From Flagellimonas amoyensis (GTDB lineage: Bacteria > Bacteroidota > Bacteroidia > Flavobacteriales > Flavobacteriaceae), in NCBI RefSeq assembly GCF_003058265.1, contig NZ_QBUK01000016.1:1-64000 (forward strand): a stretch of DNA of 64,000 bases, read 5' to 3'. The notes beneath the pieces are model-generated. The model was not told where the DNA came from. It worked only from the letters and a program-made list of their open reading frames with translations, and did no database searches. The first letter of the stretch is position 1; each line of letters opens with the position of its first letter. This document shows positions 34,392 through 42,840 of the stretch, piece after piece. The position numbers and the translations under genes are program-made.

Positions 34392-35234
34392 CTAGATTTT
34401 ACAAAGGGATTCCATCTCGTTCAGGATCTTGGTCTTTCTGCCATTGGAAATCCCCAAATGATCCAGATAAAAATGGTCTTGGGCCAACTGTTTGCACAAC
34501 ACCACATCCCGGTTCAAGAGAAAATGTTTTTCCTTTTCGGACAGTAATGTGGAAACGGTTATGGGATACAGCCCCAATCGGTCTATCCTATCCTTTAAGC
34601 TGTTCTCCTTCGGATGGTCCCAACTTAAAAGATACAGGCCCGCACATTTTCCATATTGAAGGGCATCCGAAGTAAAACGGGTATTTGTGACCACCCAACC
34701 CAATGTTTCTCCATAGGTCCTGTCTTTTTTGGATTCCAACGGTCCTTTGACATCATTGTACCTGGAGTGGATGTATAGGGGCACTTTCACATTGCAATTG
34801 AGCCCATCTTCCCCATGGAACTTGCATTCGATGATGTTGAGGGTACCGTTTTTAATCGCCAGCACATCAATTTCATGGGAAACACAGCTTCCCTGAAGCG
34901 TCTCGCCCACTTTGGTCTCATACCCCGAATAGTGTAGGATGCCACTTATCAAGCGTTCAAAAGGAAAACCGGTCGGCCCCAGTTCATAAATGGCCTTTTT
35001 CAACTTATATTTTGAGGCGAAGAGTGACTTTTTTTTCTTCAAAAGTGCATAGGCCCTGTTGTGGATTTCCCTTGTGGAGATACCTGGATACAGTTCCTCC
35101 TCCACCCGATGGATGATCTCTGCTATCAATTCGTCGCTGGCCCCACTGTACTTGAGCGAACGCTGTAGCTTTTCAAGGGAAAACCAGGTCGTTTCCCCCG
35201 AGGATTTGGTAATGTTGGGCATCTGTTTGGCCAT
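34392..35234 (-). CDS. ATP-cone domain fused to a restriction-endonuclease-like domain
   Basis: The 280-residue protein opens with an ATP-cone nucleotide-binding domain (about 1-90, with EELYPGISTREIHNRAYALL) and continues with a PD-(D/E)xK nuclease-like domain: EIDVLAIKNG then LNIIECKFHGED (about 125-145), the D...ExK pattern of Mrr-type endonucleases, and a C-terminal region of unknown fold. ATP cones sense ATP or dATP. The combination suggests a nucleotide-gated nuclease, but no target is known. It is 7 bases ahead of the beta-CASP RNA hydrolase gene, so these may act together on nucleic acid. Confidence 0.75.
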   Translation of the reverse strand: MAKQMPNITKSSGETTWFSLEKLQRSLKYSGASDELIAEIIHRVEEELYPGISTREIHNRAYALLKKKKSLFASKYKLKKAIYELGPTGFPFERLISGILHYSGYETKVGETLQGSCVSHEIDVLAIKNGTLNIIECKFHGEDGLNCNVKVPLYIHSRYNDVKGPLESKKDRTYGETLGWVVTNTRFTSDALQYGKCAGLYLLSWDHPKENSLKDRIDRLGLYPITVSTLLSEKEKHFLLNRDVVLCKQLAQDHFYLDHLGISNGRKTKILNEMESLCKI

Positions 35235-35281
35235 AATACTAAGGTAAGCACATTTCCTGATGACTGTATGTATATTTTAGA

Positions 35282-36025
35282 TCAAACCTCCGCACACGCT
35301 TTGATGAAGGCATCCCTTCTCCGTGTGGAAACCTCGATCTTGGCGCCATCGGAAAGAACGGCATACCCATTTTTATGGTAAGAGGTCACAAAACCCAGAT
35401 TGATCAGGTGCGAATTGTGTGTTCTGAAAAATTGATGTCCAGCCAATAACTGCTCAAAATGTTTCAAGGTTTTGGAAGCGGTGTATTTTTTCCCATCCGA
35501 AGTATAGATGTGGGTATAGTTCACATCGGCCTGGCACCTCACTACATGGTCTACCAGAAGAAAAACATAGCCTTCTTTATGTGGAACACTGATTCTTTTT
35601 GGACTGTTTCCTTTGGAAACATTGGACAGCAAGACATTGATCCGTTCATGGAGTTGGGCTTGTTCCGTTTTGTCCATTGCTTTTTGGAAGGCAAATTCAA
35701 AATCGTCCCGGTCCACGGGTTTCAACAGATAGGCGATGGCCGAAAACTTGAAGGCCTCGATGGCATATTTTTCATAGGCCGTGGTGAAAATGAGGCTAAA
35801 ATCACGATACGATACGGATGAAAGAAAGTCAAAACCGGTGTTGTCATGAAGCTGCACATCCAAAAAAACAATGTCGGGACGTAGGGAATCCACCCCTTTT
35901 ATGGCCTGGTCCACTGTACTGAAACTGACGATTTCCACATGATCCATATGCGGTTGGAGCAGGTGGACCAAATGGTCTATGCAGTGCTGTTCGTCATCGA
36001 TTATGGCTATGGTCATCTTATTCAT
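35282..36025 (-). CDS. LytTR-family response regulator
   Basis: The 247-residue protein has a receiver domain (1-125) with phospho-acceptor Asp near 54 in PDIVFLDVQLHDNTGFDFL and a conserved K in the LLKPVDRDDFEFA segment, and a LytTR DNA-binding domain (about 145-245) with HFEQLLAGHQFFRTHNSHLINL. LytTR regulators bind paired imperfect repeats at promoters. It follows its histidine kinase gene by 6 bases, so the two form a LytS/LytT-like system. M4 is a possible alternative start. Confidence 0.92.
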   Translation of the reverse strand: MNKMTIAIIDDEQHCIDHLVHLLQPHMDHVEIVSFSTVDQAIKGVDSLRPDIVFLDVQLHDNTGFDFLSSVSYRDFSLIFTTAYEKYAIEAFKFSAIAYLLKPVDRDDFEFAFQKAMDKTEQAQLHERINVLLSNVSKGNSPKRISVPHKEGYVFLLVDHVVRCQADVNYTHIYTSDGKKYTASKTLKHFEQLLAGHQFFRTHNSHLINLGFVTSYHKNGYAVLSDGAKIEVSTRRRDAFIKACAEV

Positions 36026-36031
36026 GGTCTA

Positions 36032-37825
36032 TTAAAAAATGGTCTCCAAGGGCAGGCTCACTTCCACACGTGTACCCTTGTCACGGCCTTTGTGGGTAAT
36101 GTTCAATTTGCCCTCGGCATTCTTCTGTGTATTCAAAATTTCCAACCTGCTTTCGGTAATGGCCACCCCGAACGATTTTTTTGTGGTCGGTACGCCACTT
36201 TCCGCTTGCCAACCCATTCCATCATCATCCACTGTGCACAAGAGCATATCCCCTTGTTTGGCAATGCCAATGGAAATGTGTCCCTGCTCACTTTTTTGGG
36301 CAAACCCATGCCAAATACTGTTCTCTATAAACGGCTGCAACAGCAGTGGCGGCACCAATATATTTTGTACGTCGAGGCCCTCTTCCACGGTTATTCCATA
36401 GGTAAAGCGACCAGGTTGTCTTTTGGCCTCGACCTGAAGGTAGAGCTCGAGGAACTTCAGGTCATCCTCCAAAGGGATTTCCTTGAATTCCGAGTTCTCG
36501 AGCACCATCCGCATCAATTTGGCAAACTTAGTGAGGTATTCCATGGCCGTACCCGTATCGTTTTTAAGGATATAGTCCCCAATGGAATTAAGGGAATTGA
36601 AGATGAAATGGGGGTTCATTTGGGCCCTGAGTGCCTTGAGTTCGGTATCGGAGACCATGGCCCTGAATTCGGCCTCCTTTTTTTGTTCGACGGCATCCCT
36701 TCGGCGTTTGTACAGCATAAAACCAAAGATGGAGGCCAGAAGAAGCCCACCACCACCCAACAAGGTCGCTCTTTTAAGGGTGGTCTGTCGTTCAATCTCT
36801 GCCTTGGTGACGGTCCGTTCCTTTTCAAAATCAAATTCCAGTTGCTTTCGGTTGATCTCCACCCTTCTGTTCTGTCCGTTGAGACTGTCTTTCAGTACCG
36901 AGAATTTTTTATAGGCTTCCAGGGCATCGGAAAAATCCCCTTTGGCGGCATACACATCGGCCAGTGTTCCCCAAGCCGATTTTTGAAGAAACAGGTTTCC
37001 CTGCGCATCGCTCAGTTCCAAAGACAGCTTTGCATACTTTTCGGCCAATTCGTAATCGTTGTTGCCCAGATAGGCCATGGACGCATTGGCGTAGGCCGTG
37101 GGCCGGACAAATTCGATTCCATAATCGTCGATCAGGGCCATGCTTTTCTCCGCCGAGACCAGTGCGGAATCCACTTGGCCGTCCTGCCCGTAGATCAACG
37201 AAAGGTTGCTGTGGAGATTGGCCTTATAGGTAGGGTTGCTCTTTACTTGCTCCAAACTCAAAGCCTTGTTGTAATAGAGAATGGCAGAATCCAACTGGTT
37301 GATGGAGCCATAAATGTTGGCCATGTTTGCCGTGGCAGTCAGTTCAAGGTTCTTATCGTGCTTCAAAACGCGTTTGAAAAAGTCCAGGGCCTTTCCATAT
37401 TCTTCCTGCTCATAGTAAAGGGTGCCAATGCCGCCATAGATACTCCAACCGTAGGGCTGTAATTTTTTATCCTCTTCCATCAATGACAGTGCCTTATGGT
37501 AGAATTCCTGGGCCTTATACGGGTTGGAAAAGGAATATTGGTAGATCAGGGCCATACGCTCATAGGCAAGCATGGTTCCCCTACCATACCCCATTTTTTG
37601 TGAAATTTCAAGGGTCTTTTCGGCGAAGTCCAGCAATGTGGTGTCCGAAGGATTTGCAAAAAGGGCCTGTTTGGTATAGTGGTTTCTCAGGTCGACCGTT
37701 GCCGTGTCCGTGACCGATTGGGTTTCCATCAATTGTGAGAGCGAGTCCAATTCCCGTTGAAACTGTTGTGCAGCGACATATGGGCTGATGGCAACAAAAG
37801 AAAGCATGCACAATAAGCGCTTCAT
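36032..37825 (-). CDS. TPR-containing LytS-type sensor histidine kinase
   Basis: The start MKRLLCML was chosen because it begins a signal peptide, unlike the upstream in-frame codon 15 residues earlier. The 597-residue protein has about seven periplasmic TPR motifs (about 55-320, for example YGWSIYGGIGTLYYEQEEYGKA), a coiled coil, one membrane helix (about 355-378) and a cytoplasmic kinase of the His_kinase type with QMNPHFIFNSLNSIGDYI (His near 408) and an HATPase part NSIWHGFAQK. TPR sensors in Bacteroidetes probably detect proteins or peptides in the periplasm. Confidence 0.9.
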   Translation of the reverse strand: MKRLLCMLSFVAISPYVAAQQFQRELDSLSQLMETQSVTDTATVDLRNHYTKQALFANPSDTTLLDFAEKTLEISQKMGYGRGTMLAYERMALIYQYSFSNPYKAQEFYHKALSLMEEDKKLQPYGWSIYGGIGTLYYEQEEYGKALDFFKRVLKHDKNLELTATANMANIYGSINQLDSAILYYNKALSLEQVKSNPTYKANLHSNLSLIYGQDGQVDSALVSAEKSMALIDDYGIEFVRPTAYANASMAYLGNNDYELAEKYAKLSLELSDAQGNLFLQKSAWGTLADVYAAKGDFSDALEAYKKFSVLKDSLNGQNRRVEINRKQLEFDFEKERTVTKAEIERQTTLKRATLLGGGGLLLASIFGFMLYKRRRDAVEQKKEAEFRAMVSDTELKALRAQMNPHFIFNSLNSIGDYILKNDTGTAMEYLTKFAKLMRMVLENSEFKEIPLEDDLKFLELYLQVEAKRQPGRFTYGITVEEGLDVQNILVPPLLLQPFIENSIWHGFAQKSEQGHISIGIAKQGDMLLCTVDDDGMGWQAESGVPTTKKSFGVAITESRLEILNTQKNAEGKLNITHKGRDKGTRVEVSLPLETIF

Positions 37826-37992
37826 AGGAGCAATGGTTTGGTCGATTGTCAAGGAATCATGAATGTACACATTTTAGCAAAAAATAAACGCTCCCCTACA
37901 CAAAATAAAAATACACCACCACAGGATCAGTATAGGTTTTAAAGGTGCACGGGTTCCTCTAATTTCGAAACCATAAAACCAAACCTCACAAA

Positions 37993-38463
37993 ATGGATAA
38001 GGAAACCATCATCCACTTTTTCACCCGTCCCGAAAAATCCCTTTTAGGGGTCTGCAGTACTGTTGCCAACACCTTTAAAGTGCCTCCGGTCGGGGTCAGG
38101 GTGGCCCTCATCATACTTACCCTGATTTTTATCCCATTGGGAATCATCGCCTACATAGGGTTGTATCTAGTCTTCAACAAGAAGAAGGGGAAAATGGTCA
38201 CCTTTGGGCTGCTGGGGGCCTTGTTGGGCATCCCGTTGAGCTACTATTTTCAATCGACCATCATTCAGAATTATGGTGGCAACAGCGGAATGTTCAGCTA
38301 CCTGAGGAATTTCGTCTCCATGGTCGATGAATACGATCGGTTTGTGGGCAATGGATGGGACATTGTCTTCAATGTGCTGCTGAGCATTGTTGTATTTGCC
38401 CTAATCGGTGGTGCCGTTGGGTACTTTATGGACAAAAATGAAAAAAGCAACCATCAACCCTAA
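37993..38463 (+). CDS. PspC-domain membrane protein
   Basis: The 156-residue protein begins with a PspC-like N-terminal region (LLGVCSTVANTFKVPPVGVR) followed by membrane helices (VALIILTLIFIPLGIIAYIGLYLVF; GLLGALLGIPLSYYF) and a C-terminal helix (LLSIVVFALIGGAVGYFM). PspC proteins serve in membrane stress sensing. It starts a plus-strand group of small envelope genes, with 15 bases to the next. No other Psp genes are visible. Confidence 0.75.
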   Translation: MDKETIIHFFTRPEKSLLGVCSTVANTFKVPPVGVRVALIILTLIFIPLGIIAYIGLYLVFNKKKGKMVTFGLLGALLGIPLSYYFQSTIIQNYGGNSGMFSYLRNFVSMVDEYDRFVGNGWDIVFNVLLSIVVFALIGGAVGYFMDKNEKSNHQP

Positions 38464-38478
38464 CTAAAACACAACTAT

Positions 38479-38754
38479 ATGAAATCCAGACCATTCCTTT
38501 TGATGACCGCATCGTTTGCCGTCCTTCTGTTTTCCTGTGGAAGTTCCATGGAAAGTGATGCCAAGAAATTTGCCGAGCTACAATGTGAGACCATGCAAGA
38601 TGCCTTTAAAGGTGGATTTGGCACCATTGACCCCTCTAGGGAGGAGCTGATGGACGAATTGGAAGCCAAGTACCGGAAATCGAACGAGCTCGCAAAATTC
38701 AAACAACTGGTGGATAAAGAGTACAAGGAAAACTGCAAAATAGATCCACAATAA
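38479..38754 (+). CDS. Small lipoprotein
   Basis: A 91-residue protein with a signal and lipobox LLFSC (Cys near residue 20), then a charged helical mature part (AKKFAELQCETMQDA, ELEAKYRKSNELAKFKQLVDKEY). Function unknown. It is located between the PspC gene and another lipoprotein gene with short gaps (15 and 10 bases), so the three are probably one operon. Two further cysteines occur in the mature part (LQCETM, ENCKID). Confidence 0.6.
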   Translation: MKSRPFLLMTASFAVLLFSCGSSMESDAKKFAELQCETMQDAFKGGFGTIDPSREELMDELEAKYRKSNELAKFKQLVDKEYKENCKIDPQ

Positions 38755-38764
38755 AAATCGACCC

Positions 38765-39355
38765 ATGAAAAAAACCACTAAGCGCATCTTACTGCTTCTA
38801 CTTTTCAGTCTGTGCCTATTGGGCTGTTCCAAAAGTGATGATGGACCGGACAATACCGCAGGTGAGTTTTATTTCAGTTTCAAGGTCGATGGGGTTCAAG
38901 TGTCCTATGAGTATACCCCAGATACACAGATCAATCTCACGGGAATCCTAGATCATGACACCGCATCTGGCCTGTACGCCATCAACATAGCGGGGATAGA
39001 TGATATTTTTGAAACCACGTTGACCAATAGGCTCACTATTTTCTTGGGCGATTCCAATAATTTCACCACTGGTATATCGTACACCAACATTGAAGGACAG
39101 GGTGACAGTACACCTGATTCGCTCTTCACCATGGGTTATTTTGATGCAGTGGGCAATCTCTACAGTGCGGGCATGAACATCACCGCGACACCGCTCTATG
39201 AGCTGGCCACAGTACGTTTTACGGAAATTACGGATTCCCATATCAGTGGTTCATTTTCGGGAACCCTTACTTGGTATGATACCAGCGGCGGGACCGTGGA
39301 ACTGGTCGGATCGGTGACCATTACCGAAGGCGTGTTCAAGGTGCCCCGATTCTAA
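38765..39355 (+). CDS. Lipoprotein of unknown function
   Basis: The 196-residue protein has a positively charged start (KKTTKR), hydrophobic helix and lipobox LLGC (Cys near 20) followed by an acidic linker and a beta-rich domain (FYFSFKVDGVQVSYEYT, YAINIAGIDD, ISGSFSGTLTWYDTSGGTVE). The strand pattern is like other DUF-type Bacteroidetes surface lipoproteins that bind ligands, but no family can be named. It is the last of three closely spaced genes. Confidence 0.55.
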   Translation: MKKTTKRILLLLLFSLCLLGCSKSDDGPDNTAGEFYFSFKVDGVQVSYEYTPDTQINLTGILDHDTASGLYAINIAGIDDIFETTLTNRLTIFLGDSNNFTTGISYTNIEGQGDSTPDSLFTMGYFDAVGNLYSAGMNITATPLYELATVRFTEITDSHISGSFSGTLTWYDTSGGTVELVGSVTITEGVFKVPRF

Positions 39356-39481
39356 ATAAAACTGAGAGGTTCAGTAGCATTTCCATATTCCTTTTTCCAG
39401 AAAAAAGGAAAAAACCATCCATCCCATCCGTCCCCTTATATTTTTTCGCAGTAATTTCATCCCAACTATAAAAAGAATATC

Positions 39482-40186
39482 ATGAAACGAACACTGCTAT
39501 GCCTATTGGTCTTCCAATTGGTGGGATGTACGGAACTCCAACAGGTGGTCAACCAACTACCGCAAGGAGGCACAGGAATCGGAAATGCCGAAATAGCCCA
39601 AGGGCTACGCGAGGCCCTGAACATGGGCATTGAAAAACAAGTGAACAAACTGGCCAACGAGAATGGTTTTTTCAGGAACGAACTGGTCAAGATCCTTCTC
39701 CCTGAAGAACTTCAAAAAGTGGACAAGACCTTGAGGGACGTAGGTTTGGGAAGTTTGGCCGATGAGGGGCTCAAAATCATCAACCGTGCGGCCGAGGATG
39801 CTGTTGGAGAGGCTACACCTATTTTTGTGGATGCCGTGAAAGGAATCACGTTCAACGATGCCAAACAGATTTTGTTGGGCGCCGATAATGCCGCCACACA
39901 ATATCTCGAGCGGTCCACAAAAACGCAGTTGTATGGGAAGTTTAACCCAATCATCAAAAATTCGTTCCAAAAAGTGGGGGCGGACAAGATCTGGAGCAAC
40001 ATCATCACCAAGTACAATAATCTTCCGCTCACCAATGATGTGAATCCCGACCTGACGGATTATACGACCAATGAAGCCTTAGAAGGCGTGTATACCATGA
40101 TCGCTTTGGAAGAAAAGGAAATACGGACAAAAGCTTCATCAAGAACAACGGATTTGTTAAAAAGGGTGTTTTCCCTTCAGGATTAA
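39482..40186 (+). CDS. DUF4197-family lipoprotein
   Basis: The 234-residue protein has a lipobox LVGC (Cys near 16) and then the DUF4197 pattern: IAQGLREALNMGIEKQVNKL, ILLPEELQKVDKTLRDVGLG, NRAAEDAVGEATPIFVDAV and FNDAKQILLGADNAATQYLE. The fold is mostly helical, and the function is not established in the family. It stands apart from the preceding operon by 126 bases and is followed by a 434-base stretch with a possible small RNA. Confidence 0.85.
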   Translation: MKRTLLCLLVFQLVGCTELQQVVNQLPQGGTGIGNAEIAQGLREALNMGIEKQVNKLANENGFFRNELVKILLPEELQKVDKTLRDVGLGSLADEGLKIINRAAEDAVGEATPIFVDAVKGITFNDAKQILLGADNAATQYLERSTKTQLYGKFNPIIKNSFQKVGADKIWSNIITKYNNLPLTNDVNPDLTDYTTNEALEGVYTMIALEEKEIRTKASSRTTDLLKRVFSLQD

Positions 40187-40390
40187 TGCTAATTTTTTCA
40201 CAATAATGCAATAAGTGAAAAATAAGCCCGTTATTAACTCAACAAAAGAGAACAAGTATAACATATTCCTAAAGTTAAATTAACCTCTTGCTGAAGGTTA
40301 AACAGGAATTTTGCAACGAGTTAGTTATCTGAGTTAGCATTTTTTTGAGTTAGTTAGTTTAAAAAACCGGTGGGCCACACCGGTTTTTTT
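40187..40390 (+). ncRNA. Candidate small RNA or 3' UTR RNA
   Basis: No coding gene is visible in 40187-40611. A plus-strand AT-rich segment with repeated GAGTTAG(TTA) units (around 40315-40360) runs into a strong terminator at 40364-40390, which suggests a short RNA or a structured 3' end of the DUF4197 message. No clean promoter was seen, and no match to a known RNA family could be tested. Confidence 0.3.
40364..40390 (+). terminator. Strong rho-independent terminator
   Basis: AAACCGGTG at 40364-40372 pairs with CACCGGTTT at 40378-40386 over a 5-base loop, followed by further T. It closes whatever is transcribed through 40187-40363 on the plus strand. Confidence 0.85.
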
Positions 40391-40591
40391 GTTTCCCTAA
40401 ATTGTCCTCGTTCGTATCTTCCAAATGCGTTTTTGGGAGACAGCGGATGGTCGTTGGACAGACGTTAATTTTAATCTAAAAAAGGGTCCAAAAGGCCTTT
40501 GAAATGCCCTGTTTCGTTAAAATTTAGATAAAATACCTGATTTCTAGTCATATACCCTAAAAGGCCATAATCCACAAGCTTGATTTGGACG

Positions 40592-40599
40592 TATCTTTG
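40592..40599 (+). promoter_or_regulatory. Candidate -7 element for the small gene at 40621
   Basis: TATCTTTG fits TAnnTTTG and ends 21 bases before the ATG. A TTG at the proper -33 distance is missing. The region between it and the terminator at 40390 shows no other feature. Confidence 0.35.
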
Positions 40600-40620
40600 G
40601 TATAACAAATCTTGGGAACA

Positions 40621-40815
40621 ATGGACAATCAATATTGCAAAGTAGGGGCAGTTACCCCGATCACCAGCGGAAACCAGGCAATCTATGTTCTGGAAGTAAT
40701 GTACAACAACTTCGTTGAAAAAGCGGCCAATGTATCACAGGCCGATATGCACCTTGGCGAATTTTTCAAAAGGAAAGCTCAGAGCATCAAAAGGACTTTG
40801 GAAAGTCTAGGTTGA
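40621..40815 (+). CDS. Small conserved-type hypothetical protein
   Basis: The ATG at 40621 was chosen over a TTG three codons earlier. The 64-residue protein (MDNQYCKVGAVTPITSGNQ at the start) has a helical region AIYVLEVMYNNFVEKAANV and a charged tail FFKRKAQSIKRTLESLG. It has no signal peptide and no recognised domain. A good-looking -7 promoter box upstream and a stop just 3 bases short of the convergent pyrF stop support it as a real gene. Function unknown. Confidence 0.5.
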   Translation: MDNQYCKVGAVTPITSGNQAIYVLEVMYNNFVEKAANVSQADMHLGEFFKRKAQSIKRTLESLG

Positions 40816-40818
40816 GCC

Positions 40819-41640
40819 TTACGGCAATTTGGCCAGCTCCAACTCCATTTCTTCTTGGATTTCCTTTGCCTTTTCCGCAGCAACTTGCGCAAAATCATGC
40901 CTGTTCGAGGCATACAATATGCCGCGCGAGGAATTGATCAAAAGTCCTATGTCCTTGGTGATTCCGTAGGTACAGACTTCCTGTAGACTTCCTCCTTGCG
41001 CCCCGACGCCTGGGACCAATAAAAAGTGCTCTGGCACTATTTCCCGGATTTCTTTCAAGAAAGATGCCTTGGTCGCCCCGACCACATACATCAACCTTTC
41101 CGAACCCTTATAAGTTTTTGAAGTGGCCAGAACTTCTTTGTACAGTTCCCTATCTCCCACTTTTTGGGTCTGGAAATCGAACGCGCCTTGGTTGGAGGTC
41201 AGCGCCAACAAAATGGTGTGCCTGTCCTCAAATTCCAAAAAAGGCTCCACGGAATCCCTGCCCATGTAGGGGGCAATGGTAATGGAGTCAAAGTCCATCG
41301 TCCCAAAAAAGGCCTTTGCGTAGCGCGTGGAAGTGTTTCCAATATCACCCCGCTTGGCATCGGCTATCGTGAATATTTCCGGATGGTTGCTGTTCAGGTA
41401 TTCCATGGTACGCTCCAAGGATTTCCATCCCTTCAACCCATAGGCCTCATAGAAGGCAATGTTTGGCTTGTAGGCCACGCAGTAGGGATGTGTGGCATCG
41501 ATGATGGCCTTGTTGAAAGCAAAAATGGGATCTTCGTCGTCCAATAAATGCGCTGGAATCTTATCCAAATCCGTGTCCAGACCAACACAGAGAAACGATT
41601 TTTTCTGACGGATCTGGGAAACTAGGTGTTCTATCTTCAT
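40819..41640 (-). CDS. pyrF: Orotidine 5'-phosphate decarboxylase
   Basis: The start MKIEHLVSQI was chosen; an upstream in-frame extension runs through a dispersed repeat. The 273-residue enzyme belongs to the longer PyrF subfamily: FLCVGLDTDLDKIP at the start (substrate-binding Asp), active-site DAKRGDIGNT (Lys near 92) and LLVPGVGAQGG in the phosphate-binding part. It makes UMP from OMP, the last step of pyrimidine synthesis. It follows prfA at a distance of 56 bases on the same strand. Confidence 0.93.
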   Translation of the reverse strand: MKIEHLVSQIRQKKSFLCVGLDTDLDKIPAHLLDDEDPIFAFNKAIIDATHPYCVAYKPNIAFYEAYGLKGWKSLERTMEYLNSNHPEIFTIADAKRGDIGNTSTRYAKAFFGTMDFDSITIAPYMGRDSVEPFLEFEDRHTILLALTSNQGAFDFQTQKVGDRELYKEVLATSKTYKGSERLMYVVGATKASFLKEIREIVPEHFLLVPGVGAQGGSLQEVCTYGITKDIGLLINSSRGILYASNRHDFAQVAAEKAKEIQEEMELELAKLP

Positions 41641-41643
41641 TTC

Positions 41644-41674
41644 AAAAGGTTCTCGACTGCGCTCGAACTGACAT
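41644..41674. repeat. Dispersed flavobacterial repeat (REP-like)
   Basis: The stretch contains TTCTCGACTGCGCTCGAA (41650-41667), a near-palindromic sequence ending CTGACA. Sequences of this type, read as TTCGAGCGCAGTCGAGAA, are known as dispersed repeats in many flavobacterial genomes. It lies directly before the pyrF start and is probably in the 5' leader. Confidence 0.5.
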
Positions 41675-41696
41675 ACAAGACCAGTCAATAAAAAGT

Positions 41697-42773
41697 TTAA
41701 AAAATCTCCGAAGCCTCTTTCAGTTTTTCGGTGTTCTCCACCAACATCAGCTCATCGATTATTTTTTGGACATCGCCGTTCATGATATTTTGCAGGTCAT
41801 ACAGGGTAAGACCGATCCTGTGATCGGTGACCCTTCCCTGCGGATAGTTGTATGTCCGGATCTTGGCCGAACGGTCCCCACTGCTGACTTGCGAGTTTCG
41901 CTTGGCAGCATCCTCGGCCTGTCTCTTGGCCAATTCCATATCGTACAAACGCGAACGAAGTACCTTAAAGGCCTTGTCCTTATTCTTGTGCTGGGATTTT
42001 TCGTCCTGACACTGGGCCACAATCCCTGTGGGAAGGTGTGTCAAACGTACCGCAGAATAGGTGGTGTTCACCGATTGTCCTCCAGGTCCTGACGAACAGA
42101 AATAATCGATGCGGACCTCTTTTGGGTCTATCTGCACATCAAATTCCTCTGCTTCGGGAATCACCATCACAGTCGCTGCACTGGTATGCACCCTACCTTG
42201 GGTCTCCGTCTGTGGCACCCGCTGTACGCGGTGCACCCCTGCTTCAAATTTCAAGGTGCCATACACATCCTCTCCCGTGACCTCAAAATGGATTTCCTTG
42301 TATCCGCCACTGGTCCCTTCGCTCAAATCGATAACGTTGGTCCTCCAACCTTTGGACTCACAGTACTTGGTGTACATCCGGAACAGGTCCCCTGCAAAGA
42401 TACTGGCCTCGTCGCCACCGGTCCCGGCCCTGATCTCCATCACAACATCCTTGGCATCTTCCGGGTCTTTGGGAATCAACAGGAACTTGATCTCCTCTTC
42501 CAGCTTCGGCAGGGCACTCTTGGCCTCATCGAGCTGCATCTTGGCCATTTCCACCATTTCGGGATCACTGCCATCGGTTAAAATCTCTTCGGCCTCATTG
42601 ATGTTATGGGTAAGGGCCACATAGTCCTCTCGTTTTTCGGCAAGCACTTTCAGGTCCTTGTATTCTTTGTTCAATTTGATGTACCGCTGCTGGTCCGAAA
42701 TCACATCGGGCTGTATGATCAGATCGGAAATCTCATCGAAACGTTGCTTTACTATATTGAGTTTGTCAAGCAT
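41697..42773 (-). CDS. prfA: Peptide chain release factor 1
   Basis: The 358-residue protein has the release-factor fold: an N-terminal helical domain, the region [22 protein letters not shown] (about 110), the catalytic GGQ motif in [20 protein letters not shown] (about 230-248) and the C-terminal [15 protein letters not shown]. It recognises UAA and UAG and releases the peptide from the ribosome. Length and order match family norms. It is co-directional with pyrF. Confidence 0.95.
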   Translation of the reverse strand: MLDKLNIVKQRFDEISDLIIQPDVISDQQRYIKLNKEYKDLKVLAEKREDYVALTHNINEAEEILTDGSDPEMVEMAKMQLDEAKSALPKLEEEIKFLLIPKDPEDAKDVVMEIRAGTGGDEASIFAGDLFRMYTKYCESKGWRTNVIDLSEGTSGGYKEIHFEVTGEDVYGTLKFEAGVHRVQRVPQTETQGRVHTSAATVMVIPEAEEFDVQIDPKEVRIDYFCSSGPGGQSVNTTYSAVRLTHLPTGIVAQCQDEKSQHKNKDKAFKVLRSRLYDMELAKRQAEDAAKRNSQVSSGDRSAKIRTYNYPQGRVTDHRIGLTLYDLQNIMNGDVQKIIDELMLVENTEKLKEASEIF

Positions 42774-42840
42774 AGATCAATCTTACTTAGGGATGCGAAT
42801 TTACGATTTTTTAGTTGGATTCCTTTCCAACAAAATTGGG

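Noticed and set aside
35939..37462. A 507-codon open frame on the plus strand
   Set aside because: It lies opposite the LytS-type kinase and LytTR genes, whose domains are clear. Its sequence is rich in His, Gln and Phe with no domain, as expected of an antisense frame.
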